Position numbers and translations under genes: made by a program. The notes under the pieces are model-generated. The model was given only the letters and a program-made list of their open reading frames with translations, searched no databases and was not told where the DNA came from. 64,000 nucleotides of DNA from SSF53 sp036170535 (GTDB lineage Bacteria > Spirochaetota > Leptospiria > Leptospirales > Leptonemataceae): the NCBI GenBank assembly GCA_036170535.1, contig JAVHPJ010000208.1, forward strand, positions 1-64,000. Direction: 5' to 3'. Each line of letters begins with the position of its first letter. Within the stretch, counting starts at the first letter, position 1. Shown here piece after piece: positions 1 to 9,917 of the stretch.

Positions 1-134
1 CCGTTGGGCCCCAGGAGAGCGACAAACTCGCCCCGCTCTATGGCGAGGGACAGCCCGTCGACGGCGGTTAATTTTTTGAAGCGTTTGACGACCTGATCGA
101 CGGCAATCACGGTTTCTGGCGCGCGTTGAGTCAT
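1..134 (-). CDS. ABC transporter ATP-binding protein, N-terminal fragment
   Basis: The gene starts at an ATG (complement of 132-134) and runs off the left edge of the window. The roughly 44 visible residues have the usual start of an ABC ATPase: a short lead, VVKRFKKLTAVDGLSL, then ERGEFVALLGPNG, which is the beginning of the Walker A loop. Everything after the first glycines of Walker A lies outside the window, so substrate and direction of transport cannot be read. It is divergent from the membrane protein gene that begins at 272. Confidence 0.85.
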   Translation of the reverse strand, partial: MTQRAPETVIAVDQVVKRFKKLTAVDGLSLAIERGEFVALLGPN

Positions 135-271
135 GGAGACCTCGCAGGCTTGCGGGCGCCGCCCTGCATCAGAAGCGTCGCAACCTGGCAAGCTGTTCGG
201 CAGGCTGAAATCGCGCGGAACGCCGACCACAAAAATATTGCCAGCGCGCGCAGCCCGGAACGCGCTACGCC

Positions 272-1324
272 ATGACCCCGCGCGGCGACCTCGAATCCCC
301 CCTGGAGCGATTGATCCGACCGCCCCTGCTCGGCCTCGCCGGGGCCGGCTTGCTGCTGGGCGCGTGGGCCCACGCGGTCGCCGTCAGCGGCCGCGCGTTA
401 CACCTGGAGCATCCCTGGCTTTTCAGCCTGCACCTGCTGATGTTCATCACCTTTGCGCCGGGCCTCGTGCTGCGCATTCTCAGCGCTCGCCGGAACATGA
501 ACGCCGACGCCCTGCAAACTCAGCGCCTGGCCGGAATACTGGCGGGCATTCCGCTTGCGCTGCGCATTCTCGTCGGCGCGCTGCTTGTGTATGCGGCCGT
601 GAACTTCCTGATCGCCGGAGTGAATCTGCCGAACGGCTCGGTTGAGGCGAACAACGGCGCTTACAACATTCGACTGCGCACCGGCGAAATCGAGCCCATT
701 GATCGCGCTGCGTACCTGAAAATCCAGGCCAGTCAGTTGCGGGCGTTTTCCGGGCACTGGCTCTTATTTTTCGCGGCGTCAATCGCCCTGTTATGGCCGG
801 ATACGCGCGCGCGCACTGCGGCCGGCGCGCCCACCGCGCGCACTGAAGCTGAGCGGCGTCCCGGCCAGGACGACTTTCGCGCGCGTTTTCTGCGCGAAGG
901 CCTGGGGCTGGTCGTTGTCGCTCTCGCGACGTTGCCGGCGATTCTGGCCTGGCTATTGGGCCTGTATTTTTTCGCGCCGCTGCTGCTGGGCGTGGCCGCG
1001 CTGAACGCGTTTATCCTGGTCCAACGCGCGCGCGACGAACTGGAATTCCTGCGCATTGACGGCGCAACGGCGCATCTCGTCATGCGCCGCTACAATGAAC
1101 GGCGCGAATTCAGTTTTCCGGCGAGCGAATTAAATCTGACGTACGCGCGCGCCTGGTCGCGCGACGAGCGCTGGTTTTTTCGCATAAAACGCGCCGGCGA
1201 AACCTTGTGCCTGCAATACAATTTTCCGCACTACTGGACGCGCGAGCGCCTGAGCGCGCTCTACGCTGAACTGGAGGCGCAGCGCGCAAAAGTCGCGCAA
1301 AACGGATCAGCGCACTCTTCCTGA
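272..1324 (+). CDS. Polytopic membrane protein of unknown function
   Basis: I do not recognise this 350-residue protein. Hydrophobic stretches at about residues 20-40, 48-70, 88-115, 155-175 and 210-252 suggest five or six membrane helices. A polar region at about 177-205 probably faces the cytoplasm, and the C-terminal 95 residues are soluble and rich in aromatic and charged residues. No catalytic motif is visible. It is divergent from the ABC ATPase gene and convergent with the antiporter gene. The start was taken at the ATG because downstream Met codons would cut into the first helix. Confidence 0.7.
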   Translation: MTPRGDLESPLERLIRPPLLGLAGAGLLLGAWAHAVAVSGRALHLEHPWLFSLHLLMFITFAPGLVLRILSARRNMNADALQTQRLAGILAGIPLALRILVGALLVYAAVNFLIAGVNLPNGSVEANNGAYNIRLRTGEIEPIDRAAYLKIQASQLRAFSGHWLLFFAASIALLWPDTRARTAAGAPTARTEAERRPGQDDFRARFLREGLGLVVVALATLPAILAWLLGLYFFAPLLLGVAALNAFILVQRARDELEFLRIDGATAHLVMRRYNERREFSFPASELNLTYARAWSRDERWFFRIKRAGETLCLQYNFPHYWTRERLSALYAELEAQRAKVAQNGSAHSS

Positions 1325-1390
1325 ACGGCGCGATCACGCCCCGACCGGAACGGGAACGCACACGGGAACCGCCTGGCGTGATGCGGGAAT

Positions 1391-3166
1391 TCAAGTTTCG
1401 CGGTCGGCTTCGAGCAGCTGCTGCAACTGTTCCGCAGACCGACGCGAATAGTCGACCAGCGCTTTCTGGTCGTTACGCAGCCGAAACTGCTCCGCCAGCG
1501 TGGCCTCGTCATGTTTGCGAAAAGTGGCGATTACGCGCGCCGCCTGCTCTTTGCGCACGCCGAACTCTTCCAGCGCCTTTTCGGCCATCTCGAGGCTCGA
1601 TCCGTAGGTTTCGCGCGTCACCAGTTCAGCCTTCAAATCCATAAGATCAAAAGCGTGCGAGCGATTGCGCACCCGCGCAAAAATCTTCAAATTGGGGAAA
1701 TGCTCGCGAACCACGCGCGCCACCGCGACGCTCGCTTCGGGATCATCGATGGCCAGCGCCAGCACGCGCGCGCGATCAGCGCCGGCGGCGCGCAGCAAAT
1801 CGACGCGCGAGGCGTCGCCGTAGTAGATTTTGTTGCCAAAGCGCCGCGAAACTTCGACTTGCTCCGGGCTGTGTTCCAGCGCCGTAAAGGGAATGTTTTG
1901 CGAACGCAAAATACGCGAAATAATCTGACCCACGCGGCCGTACCCCGCGATGATAACCTGGACCTCGCGCGGCTCAATCTCATCGTAAACCGGCGCTTCG
2001 CCGGACGCCGCAGTGCGCAAAAACCGATCGCTGGCCGCGGCGACCACGGGCGTCGCCGCCATCGATATGGAAACCACCGCTGTAAGATAGGCCGCCGTCG
2101 TGGAGCTCAGCAGACTCGCACCCGCGGCTGCGGCGAACAGCACAAAGGCGAACTCGCCGCCCTGACACAATAGCGCCCCCATGCGCCGCGACGAATCGGT
2201 CGCCGCGCCGCTGAGTTTCCCCGTAAGTAAGAGCAGAGCGAATTTAATCAGCATCAGACCAAAGGCCAGGCCGAAAATCAACAGCGGCTCGCGAATCAAA
2301 AGGCCAAAATCGACGGACATGCCGACGGCGATGAAAAACAAGCCCATGAGCAGGCCCTCAAACGGAGCGATGTTCGTTTCGAGTTCGTGCCGATATTCCG
2401 ATTCCGCCAGGAGCGCGCCGGCCAGAAAGGTGCCCAGCGCCATGGACAGGCCGATGCTGTGCATCAAAAAGGCGATGCCGAACACAAGAAACAAGGAAAA
2501 GGCGGTTACGATCTCGCGCACCCGCGTGGCAGCCATGATGCGAAAGGCCGGGCGCACCAGGTAACGCCCGCCGACGATCACCAGCGCAAAAACTCCGGCG
2601 GCCTTCGCCACCGACCACGCGAGCGCCCCGCCGCTTTCCTGACGCGCTTCCGGCGCGAACAGGGGCAACAGTGCAATCACCGGAATCACCGCCAGATCCT
2701 GAAACAACAGTATGGAAAAGGACCGCCTGCCGTACTCCGTATCGAGTTCGCGCTTCTCGCCAAGAATCTGGAGGGCGAACGCCGTGGAGGACATGGCCAG
2801 ACCAAATCCGGCGATCGCGGCGTCGCGCAGCGGCAAACCCAGCACGAGGGCGATCAGGCCCAATGCGCCGGCGGTAAGCAAAACCTGCAGGGCGCCTGAT
2901 CCGAAGACCGGGCCGCGCATGCGCCAGAGTCGCGCAGGGTTTAATTCCAGACCGATCAGGAACAGCAGCATCACGACGCCGAACTCGGCGAAGCCGCGAA
3001 TGCTTTCCACATCGCGAATAAGTCCGAGGCCCCAGGGTCCGATGAATGCGCCGGCCGCCAGATAGCCGAGCACGGAACCCAGACCCAGGCGCATAAAAAG
3101 CGGCGCAGCAACAACGGCCGCGCCCAGGTAGACCAGGGCGTGCAGTAAGAACTCGTTTCCGTGCAT
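1391..3166 (-). CDS. Kef-type cation:proton antiporter with TrkA-N domain
   Basis: A 591-residue CPA2-family antiporter, likely moving K+ or Na+ against H+ across the inner membrane. Residues 1 to about 375 form a run of 11-13 hydrophobic helices with the family signature GSVLGYLAAGAFIGPWGLG near the N-terminus and FGVVMLLFLIGLEL after it. A cytoplasmic TrkA-N (RCK) domain follows from about residue 405, with the dinucleotide-binding motif GYGRVGQ and the typical acidic end of the second strand (ALEHSPE). The last 70 residues are charged and helical. KefB, KefC and RosB share this layout; no glutathione-gating partner gene is adjacent, so the exact ion and regulation are unknown. It is divergent from the esterase gene, 91 bp away. 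Confidence 0.88.
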   Translation of the reverse strand: MHGNEFLLHALVYLGAAVVAAPLFMRLGLGSVLGYLAAGAFIGPWGLGLIRDVESIRGFAEFGVVMLLFLIGLELNPARLWRMRGPVFGSGALQVLLTAGALGLIALVLGLPLRDAAIAGFGLAMSSTAFALQILGEKRELDTEYGRRSFSILLFQDLAVIPVIALLPLFAPEARQESGGALAWSVAKAAGVFALVIVGGRYLVRPAFRIMAATRVREIVTAFSLFLVFGIAFLMHSIGLSMALGTFLAGALLAESEYRHELETNIAPFEGLLMGLFFIAVGMSVDFGLLIREPLLIFGLAFGLMLIKFALLLLTGKLSGAATDSSRRMGALLCQGGEFAFVLFAAAAGASLLSSTTAAYLTAVVSISMAATPVVAAASDRFLRTAASGEAPVYDEIEPREVQVIIAGYGRVGQIISRILRSQNIPFTALEHSPEQVEVSRRFGNKIYYGDASRVDLLRAAGADRARVLALAIDDPEASVAVARVVREHFPNLKIFARVRNRSHAFDLMDLKAELVTRETYGSSLEMAEKALEEFGVRKEQAARVIATFRKHDEATLAEQFRLRNDQKALVDYSRRSAEQLQQLLEADRET

Positions 3167-3257
3167 GGGCGAACCGACTACGCCGGCCGCCGTGCGTCCA
3201 GCGAAAGCCTGGCGCCCTGCGCTTGACGCAGATGCGGCCGACGTTCAGCTGCGAATC

Positions 3258-4232
3258 ATGACCGCCTGTTCGCGCCTCTTCCCGACTGTCGCCCGCGCCT
3301 GCGCCCTGATCACGCTGACCAGCCTCTGCGCTGGGGCCTGCCTGGCCCGACGACCGAATGTGCAACTCGGCCCGCAGGATGAAACGCGGCGCTACGTGCA
3401 CGACGCGCGTGAACGCAGCTACATTCTGCACCGGCCGGCGCCGTCCGCGCCCGGACCGCGCCCGCTGGTATTCGCCCTGCACGGCGGCGGCGGATCGGCG
3501 CGCAACATGATCGAACTGACCAGGGGGCGTCTGAACGCCCTGGCCGACGCCGAAGGTTTTTACGTTGTCTATCCGGACGGCGTGGAAAACGGCTGGAACG
3601 ACGGCCGCCGCGACATACAATCCATAGCGCATCGCGAAAACATCGACGACGTCGGCTTTTTGCGCGGACTCGTCGCTGCGCTCCAGGCGGAATTCGCCAT
3701 CGATGCCAACCGCATACTGGTCAGCGGAATTTCCAACGGCGGCATGATGTCCTATCGTCTCGCCTGCGAGGCGCCGGAGTTTAAATTCGCCGTGCCGGCG
3801 GCTTCGCAAATCTCGGCCCTGCTGGCGCCCGAATGCCGGCCGGTACGACCGATCACGCTGGTGATGATCAATGGCGAAGAGGACCCGATAGTACCCTACC
3901 GGGGCGGAACCATTCGCCTCTTTGCGTGGACGCGATCGCGCGGCGAAGTGCTGTCCACCGACGCCACCTTTGCGCTGTGGCTGCGCTTGAACGAATGCAG
4001 CCCGGCGGAGGCCGAGGAAGCTCTGCCGGATCGCGACCCGACCGACGGTACGCGCGCCTTTCGACGGTCCAGCGCCGCCTGCGCGGGCGGAGTCAAGACT
4101 GCGCTGTATCGGATTCAGGGCGGCGGACACGCGTGGCCGGGAGGCTGGGCCTATCTGAGCGAGGGGTTGATCGGCCGGACCAGCCGGGACCTGGACGTAT
4201 CGGAAATCATCGCGGAAATTCTCCGCCATTAA
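3258..4232 (+). CDS. Exported PHB-depolymerase/LpqC-like esterase
   Basis: A 324-residue alpha/beta hydrolase of the polyhydroxybutyrate depolymerase/feruloyl esterase (LpqC) group. The sequence shows LVFALHGGGGSARN (oxyanion-hole region), the nucleophile elbow GISNGGMMSYRLA, an acid in GEEDPIVPY and the catalytic histidine in GGGHAWPGG. The N-terminal 33 residues form a signal peptide; cysteines at LCAGAC could be lipidated, although the lipobox is loose. The ATG at 3258 was preferred to the in-frame ATG at 3165, because only the former puts the signal sequence at the N-terminus and leaves room for regulation between this gene and the antiporter. The substrate is unknown; a short-chain polyester or acetylated polysaccharide is likely for the family. 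Confidence 0.82.
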   Translation: MTACSRLFPTVARACALITLTSLCAGACLARRPNVQLGPQDETRRYVHDARERSYILHRPAPSAPGPRPLVFALHGGGGSARNMIELTRGRLNALADAEGFYVVYPDGVENGWNDGRRDIQSIAHRENIDDVGFLRGLVAALQAEFAIDANRILVSGISNGGMMSYRLACEAPEFKFAVPAASQISALLAPECRPVRPITLVMINGEEDPIVPYRGGTIRLFAWTRSRGEVLSTDATFALWLRLNECSPAEAEEALPDRDPTDGTRAFRRSSAACAGGVKTALYRIQGGGHAWPGGWAYLSEGLIGRTSRDLDVSEIIAEILRH

Positions 4233-4335
4233 TGCGTCGCCGGAAAAAATGCGCAAACGATCCGGAAAAAGCGCCGCAGTGGCGTGTTATACAGGCAAGG
4301 CGACGCAGGATTGCGCCGCGCGGACGGTAATACAC

Positions 4336-5475
4336 ATGAAACGGATTCTACTACGCGGCGCTCGACCGGGCGTCAGCTTTGCGGCGGCGCTGCTGGCCAT
4401 AACACTTCTGGGTTCGGCCTGTAAAGGCGCCGGCGAATCGGGACGCATCGCAATGCTCGTCACCTACGCATCGGCCGACGCAGTCATTCAACGCGGCGCG
4501 AGCGAAATTCCGGCGAAGGTCGGCCTGTCCATTTCCGCCGAAGATGTCATTCGCACCAATGCCGGTCCGGTGGATCTGCAGACGCAGTCCGGCGCCACTG
4601 TGCGCGTGCGTCCCTATTCCGTCGCCTCCGTGCGCAGCCTGACTGCGAAAGAAGGCGTCGGCGTGGATCTGCGCAGCGGCGCCCTGTCGGCCCGCGTCCG
4701 CCGCGCTGCAGCGGATGAACAGTTCATCGTGACAACGCCGACGGCAATTGCTGGCGTGCGCGGCACGACTTTCACCGTGGAAGAGGACGCAGAGAAAGGC
4801 GCCGTTGTCACTGTAATCGACGGCAAGGTCGCTGTTGCGCCGCGATCCGCCGAACTGGCCGCTGCTGCCAGCGCTCCCTCCGGCGCAAGTCCGGAAGTGC
4901 AGTCGCTGGTAAGCGCGCTCGACGCGCAAGAGCAGGTCGTGGAAGCGGGTCAGGCGGCGAGTCTGAGTCCCGCGACCGTTGCAACAGTGCGCGAGATTGA
5001 TCGCACCCTGGCTGCAGCTCGCACGGAGAATGCGCCGCTGCCCGCTCAGGCGGTAACGGAAATTCAGAGCGATCTGAACGCACAACCGGGCGTAACGGTG
5101 GCCGCCGCCGAGATCACCCTCCGCGAAACCACAGAACGCGAAACTCTGGTCGCTGTGGACGAAAAAGCGTTCGAAGCGGCGCTCACAAATCCCTCGCCGG
5201 AAGCGTTGCAGAGCCTTACCGATAGCTATCGCGCCGAACGTGCGCAAGGCATCGAAACAGTGGCCGGCCAGGCAGCCAGCCTCAATGTAAACAGCGAAGC
5301 GGATTTGAATCGCCTTTACGATCTGATTGAAGTGGTGCAGTTGAAAAACGGCAGCCGCGTCTCAGGCGCCGTAATGACGCAGGCCGGCGACGTGATCGTC
5401 GTGCACAGCGCCCTCGGCGTGCGCACCATCCCGATTGCAGATGTGAACTTTATCGATTACGTTGAATCGCGCTGA
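4336..5475 (+). CDS. FecR-domain lipoprotein
   Basis: A 379-residue predicted lipoprotein. The N-terminus is a signal sequence ending in the good lipobox LLGSAC. A FecR-like domain follows (about residues 35-160), including the hallmark TPTAIAGVRGTTFTVEED segment. The middle is Ala/Glu-rich and probably helical, and the last 45 residues (VVQLKNGSRVSGAVMTQAGDVIVVH) form a small beta unit. It lacks the transmembrane anti-sigma arrangement of classical FecR and has no sigma factor neighbour, so it is more likely an envelope surface or scaffold protein than a regulator. The start at 4336 was chosen because it places the lipobox about 27 residues in. A strong terminator follows. Confidence 0.82.
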   Translation: MKRILLRGARPGVSFAAALLAITLLGSACKGAGESGRIAMLVTYASADAVIQRGASEIPAKVGLSISAEDVIRTNAGPVDLQTQSGATVRVRPYSVASVRSLTAKEGVGVDLRSGALSARVRRAAADEQFIVTTPTAIAGVRGTTFTVEEDAEKGAVVTVIDGKVAVAPRSAELAAAASAPSGASPEVQSLVSALDAQEQVVEAGQAASLSPATVATVREIDRTLAAARTENAPLPAQAVTEIQSDLNAQPGVTVAAAEITLRETTERETLVAVDEKAFEAALTNPSPEALQSLTDSYRAERAQGIETVAGQAASLNVNSEADLNRLYDLIEVVQLKNGSRVSGAVMTQAGDVIVVHSALGVRTIPIADVNFIDYVESR

Positions 5476-5548
5476 AGCAATCGCCGGTCGGCCCAACTGA
5501 TCGGCGTTACGGCGCACGCTGGCCCCCCGACTTTCTCCGGGGCTGCGA

Positions 5549-5578
5549 GCCCGGGCGGCGACGCCCGGGCTTTTCTTT
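5549..5578 (+). terminator. Rho-independent terminator after the FecR lipoprotein gene
   Basis: GCCCGGGC (5549-5556), a 6-nt loop, GCCCGGGC (5563-5570), then TTTTCTTT. The hairpin lies between the FecR gene and the convergent trpS gene and ends two bases before the trpS stop codon, so it probably serves the plus-strand transcript. Confidence 0.85.
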
Positions 5579-5579
5579 A

Positions 5580-6545
<966 letters not shown>

Positions 6546-6604
6546 GCGGACAGAAACGGCCGCGCCCAGCGCCGCGCCAGTTTTTTTCCATTCCGGCAAT
6601 CGCA

Positions 6605-6856
6605 ATGACAGGCGTGAAAGAACTGATACTGACGATCATCAGCGTGGCCCTGGGCGCGGCCATGACGATCTGGGGCGTTTATATGCTTGCGCGCTACTTT
6701 CGCACTCCGCGCGCGGAACGCCGACGACTGAAGCCCTACGTCTGGGTCGCGGCGGTCATCCTCCTGCTCGGCAGCGGCGATCTGGCCAAAGCGGTGCGCG
6801 ACGCAGTCAAGCTGGCCCGCGGCGACGCGCCCGCAGCGCGTTCGGGCGCTGAATAA
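6605..6856 (+). CDS. Small two-helix membrane protein
   Basis: An 83-residue protein with two predicted membrane helices, at about residues 8-30 and 45-62, separated by a basic loop (RTPRAERRRLK) that probably faces the cytoplasm. The C-terminal tail is charged. No family is recognised. It ends four bases before the next gene, so the two are probably translated as a pair and co-transcribed with the lipoprotein gene that follows. Confidence 0.6.
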   Translation: MTGVKELILTIISVALGAAMTIWGVYMLARYFRTPRAERRRLKPYVWVAAVILLLGSGDLAKAVRDAVKLARGDAPAARSGAE

Positions 6857-6859
6857 GCT

Positions 6860-7237
6860 ATGGACGACGGATACCTGGTTCTATTTGGCGTCGGGCTTGG
6901 ATTGATTGCCGTGCTGATCTGGATGCTGTTTCCGATCAGGGAGCGACGAACGCCTGAAGAGAAGCCGCGCGGTTTTTGTCCGCTCTGCAAACATCCTTTG
7001 ATGAAGGGCGAACGCGTCCGCTCGGACCAGACGGAAATCGGCAACGTCGAGGTGCAAACGCGCATCAAGGGCTGCCCATTCTGTCTTGCGCCCGGCGCGC
7101 GCAGCAAACGACAATGTCCGGTCTGCAAAAAGGACGTCCCCGTGGGCGAGGTAATCCTCGCGCTCGCCGACCCGCGCGTCGATCGCTTGAAGTTGTCCAT
7201 TAAGGGTTGTAAACAATGTTTTCCGCAGGGATTCTGA
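6860..7237 (+). CDS. Membrane-anchored protein with four CxxC zinc-ribbon pairs
   Basis: A 125-residue protein: one N-terminal membrane helix (about residues 5-24), a basic stretch, and a cytoplasmic domain with four CxxC pairs at Cys40/43, Cys72/75, Cys86/89 and Cys117/120. The pattern would bind two zinc ions and resembles tandem zinc ribbons. There is no catalytic motif. It lies in a tight run with the small membrane protein upstream (3-bp gap) and the lipoprotein gene downstream (22-bp overlap), which suggests a shared envelope role. I do not recognise a named family. Confidence 0.72.
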   Translation: MDDGYLVLFGVGLGLIAVLIWMLFPIRERRTPEEKPRGFCPLCKHPLMKGERVRSDQTEIGNVEVQTRIKGCPFCLAPGARSKRQCPVCKKDVPVGEVILALADPRVDRLKLSIKGCKQCFPQGF

Positions 7238-8067
7238 GGATTCCATTCCTTACAGGTTCGCCGCGCAGGCGACGCTTTGCCGGGGCGCTGACGGCGTGCG
7301 TCATCGCCCTGGCGAGCTCTGCCTGTACCAGCGCATATCTGCGCAATCGCGCTATGGACGCGCGCGACGTATTCACCGTACAGGCGGAGAGTCGCTCTTA
7401 CGGGGCCGCTCTCCGCGTGGGTCCGCTGAAGGCCGGCCTGTCTTACAAATCGCCCGAGGGCCGCTCGGTGGGTTTGCGCGGCGGCGAGGCCGGCGAGAGT
7501 TACAGCGCCGACTTCACAGCCTTCTTTTTTGGCGCGGACTACTTCAGCTCCGCCCCCATTCGCTTTGATGGCTGGCGGCCGCCGCCTCGCCATGCGGCTG
7601 ATAATCCGGAAAAAGACGCGGCGCAGGATTCCGGCGCAGACACAGCGGGCGCAGCAAGCGACGCGGGCAGCGCAGCATCGACAACCGAAGCGCCCGCCCG
7701 CCTGCGCCTGCGTAACAAGGAATTCCGCGCGCTTGCTCCGTTTGGCACGGAAAAAGCGGCCCATCGTGCGCGCTCGCTGGCGCGCGATGAAGACGTCGAA
7801 TGGGCGCCGCCCGTCTACTTTACACAGATTGAACTTTCTCTGGGAGCGTACGGCGGCGTGCGCCTCGGAGTAAATGCCGGGGAGCTGCTCGATCTTTTGT
7901 TGGGTATATTTACAATCGATCTGTATTCGGACGATGAACCCTACGCCGATCCGATCGAACGCCAGCTACTCGACAACCCCATGTTTCGCAGCCTGGATCC
8001 GGAAACGCGCGCGCGGATCCTGGATCAAATTCGTCGCGGCGAACTGAGCCCGCCGGTGGGGCCGTAG
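7216..8067 (+). CDS. Predicted lipoprotein of unknown function
   Basis: A 283-residue exported protein. The N-terminus has a basic lead (SPRRRRF), a hydrophobic core and a lipobox-like LASSAC, so lipidation at that Cys is likely. The segment just after it, NRAMDARDVFTVQ, is followed by a region rich in Gly and aromatic residues. A low-complexity Ala/Asp stretch lies at about residues 130-155. The C-terminus is charged and carries no recognised domain. The gene overlaps the zinc-ribbon gene by 22 bp. Confidence 0.65.
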   Translation: MFSAGILRIPFLTGSPRRRRFAGALTACVIALASSACTSAYLRNRAMDARDVFTVQAESRSYGAALRVGPLKAGLSYKSPEGRSVGLRGGEAGESYSADFTAFFFGADYFSSAPIRFDGWRPPPRHAADNPEKDAAQDSGADTAGAASDAGSAASTTEAPARLRLRNKEFRALAPFGTEKAAHRARSLARDEDVEWAPPVYFTQIELSLGAYGGVRLGVNAGELLDLLLGIFTIDLYSDDEPYADPIERQLLDNPMFRSLDPETRARILDQIRRGELSPPVGP

Positions 8068-8070
8068 AGA

Positions 8071-9057
8071 CTACGGACCGGCTGATTGCTTCAGCGGGAA
8101 CACGTAGGCTCGCTCGTTCCAGGCGGGATCCAGGATCGTACGCCCGACGCTCAGCGTCGGCGCAAAACGTGCGCCGCGCACGGAGAGCAAGAGCGCGGCC
8201 GGAGAGGCCGACGGCGCCAGGCGAAACTGCGCCTCAAATCCAAAATCCTCGGGCGCAACGCCGTGTATTTCACCGACTCGATACCGCACTGCGCCTGCGC
8301 CGTCCACCTTCGCGCCGGCGCGCCCCGGCGCGCTGGCGGAACCGGGCCCCGCGAGCGCCAGCCGCACTTCCGGCTGCGCCCTGTCGCCGTCGCCGGGGAA
8401 GCGTGCGGCGACAAAAACGCGGCAGTCGCGGGTCGCGCAACTCACGTTAAATTCCGAGATCAGCGCGCAGAACTCGCCGCGCGGACAACGCGTAAATTCG
8501 AAGCCGTTAAAGTGCAGCGAACCCGCGCCCGGATCCATGGCGCTGTCATAACTGCGTTCAAAGTCGCTGTAAGCCATAAGCGCGCAGCCGCCCTCTGGCG
8601 CCGCATACTCAACCAGCACTGTGCGGCTTCTTGCGCCGGCATGTTCAAAACGCGCGAGGCGCAAAACCGAGGCCGGCGACCGGACGAATGTGAGTTCCTG
8701 AAAGCCGACGAAGGTTGCGCGAAACTCATCGAACCGAGCGGCGTCGCACGCGTCGGCGGGCGGAGGCGCGGTGAAGTCCAGCAGCGCGCGCGCTTCCGGC
8801 CGGTCGCACCCGTCGTGATCGCAGGCGAAAAGGCCGAGGCGGTCCTGACCTTGAAATGTAGCCAGGGCGAGCTGCACGCCCGGAAATGGCTCGGCACGCA
8901 AGGCCAGCTCTGCGTCCCGGGGAATGTCGCGCGGAGCGAACAGGCGGCTCAGCCATAGAGTTTGCTCCGCGTCGCGCGCATCGCAGGCGCCGCATGCGGC
9001 CGCCAGCGCAATCGCCAGGCCCAGCGCGCAGGTTCGGCCGGCAGCCCTCATCGCCAC
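8071..9057 (-). CDS. Exported cysteine-rich protein of unknown function
   Basis: A 328-residue predicted lipoprotein or secreted protein. The signal sequence ends in AAACGACDA, which contains possible lipobox cysteines. At least eight more cysteines occur in the mature part (for example FACDHDGCDR, TRCPRGEFC and CATRDCRVF), suggesting disulfides in an oxidising compartment. I recognise no family. It is convergent with the lipoprotein gene at 7216 and lies 14 bp downstream of the SH3-type lipoprotein gene, so it probably shares its transcript. Confidence 0.62.
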   Translation of the reverse strand: MAMRAAGRTCALGLAIALAAACGACDARDAEQTLWLSRLFAPRDIPRDAELALRAEPFPGVQLALATFQGQDRLGLFACDHDGCDRPEARALLDFTAPPPADACDAARFDEFRATFVGFQELTFVRSPASVLRLARFEHAGARSRTVLVEYAAPEGGCALMAYSDFERSYDSAMDPGAGSLHFNGFEFTRCPRGEFCALISEFNVSCATRDCRVFVAARFPGDGDRAQPEVRLALAGPGSASAPGRAGAKVDGAGAVRYRVGEIHGVAPEDFGFEAQFRLAPSASPAALLLSVRGARFAPTLSVGRTILDPAWNERAYVFPLKQSAGP

Positions 9058-9071
9058 TGATTGACCGGGGA

Positions 9072-9779
9072 TTATTTCGCCGGGCCGGCCGAATCGCCGG
9101 GTTGGGGCGCAGCTATGTCCGGAGCGGGGATGCCGCCTTCGCCGCCTGTCTGGGAGGCGTCCGGTTCTTCCGGCTCAAGCGGGCCGCGAATTTCGGTCAG
9201 TGCGGCTGCTGCGGCCTCTCCAATCGGCGCGGATTCGCCGGCTAAAGCTTCCAGTTCGGTCTCGTCTTTTTTCTGCACGGCCTGTTCCAGGCGGAGCGCC
9301 AGGGCGACAATTTCCACGCCGGACTGGGTCGGTGCGTCGGCTTTGAGCCAGCCGCGAAAGTAGGCCGCGCCCTGCCCGCCTTCCACTTCCAGCCACTCGC
9401 CCTCGTCGTTTTTTTCGCGACTCTTCACAAAGAATACAGCGGCGGGGTGAACATTTTTTTGCGAGGGCGCCTCGCCGGAGGTTGCGCTGGGCCGATTGTA
9501 AATGCGAACGCCCGCGCCGGCCAGTACGCCGGATTCAAGAAAGAGATACTTCGATTCGACATACGCAGTTGCGCCGTCCGCCAGACGAATCTGCGAACGT
9601 TCTTCGCCAGCTTGCAGTAAATCCACGCGTTCGCCTTTGCGCAGGGTCGCGAGGCGCGTCTTGCCCTCGGCGTCGGAGGTGACATTTACGTTCCAGCGCG
9701 CCACGCGCACATCGGTCTTATCGCAGGCCGCGGCAAAACAGGCAGCGAGCAGGAGCAAGGGCAGTACACGGGTCTTCAT
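9072..9779 (-). CDS. SH3-like domain lipoprotein
   Basis: A 235-residue lipoprotein: a signal peptide with lipobox LAACFAAAC, then a bacterial SH3-like region at about residues 25-85 (NVTSDAEGKTRLATLRKGERVDLL) and a second similar unit around residues 88-150 ending in YFRGWLKAD. The C-terminal 80 residues are acidic and helical. SH3b domains usually bind peptidoglycan or protein partners in the periplasm. The ATG overlaps the stop of an open but start-less frame extending back into hisG, and hisG lies 138 bp upstream. Confidence 0.75.
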   Translation of the reverse strand: MKTRVLPLLLLAACFAAACDKTDVRVARWNVNVTSDAEGKTRLATLRKGERVDLLQAGEERSQIRLADGATAYVESKYLFLESGVLAGAGVRIYNRPSATSGEAPSQKNVHPAAVFFVKSREKNDEGEWLEVEGGQGAAYFRGWLKADAPTQSGVEIVALALRLEQAVQKKDETELEALAGESAPIGEAAAAALTEIRGPLEPEEPDASQTGGEGGIPAPDIAAPQPGDSAGPAK

Positions 9780-9917
9780 TCACGCCTCCGGAGTTCTGCC
9801 AGCGGACTGCGGCGGACGAGGCGCGGGCAACCCTTTTTCAGAAAATCAAAGTCCGCCGGCCCATACGCACGACGGCGACGGCGCAGCAGAAAAACTCCGA
9901 TGGCGATAAGAGCGATC

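Noticed and set aside
2358..4256. A 632-codon open frame on the minus strand spanning the antiporter-esterase junction
   Set aside because: It lies across two well-supported genes in another frame or strand, and its translation is Arg/Gly-rich without domain motifs. Long false frames are common in GC-rich sequence.
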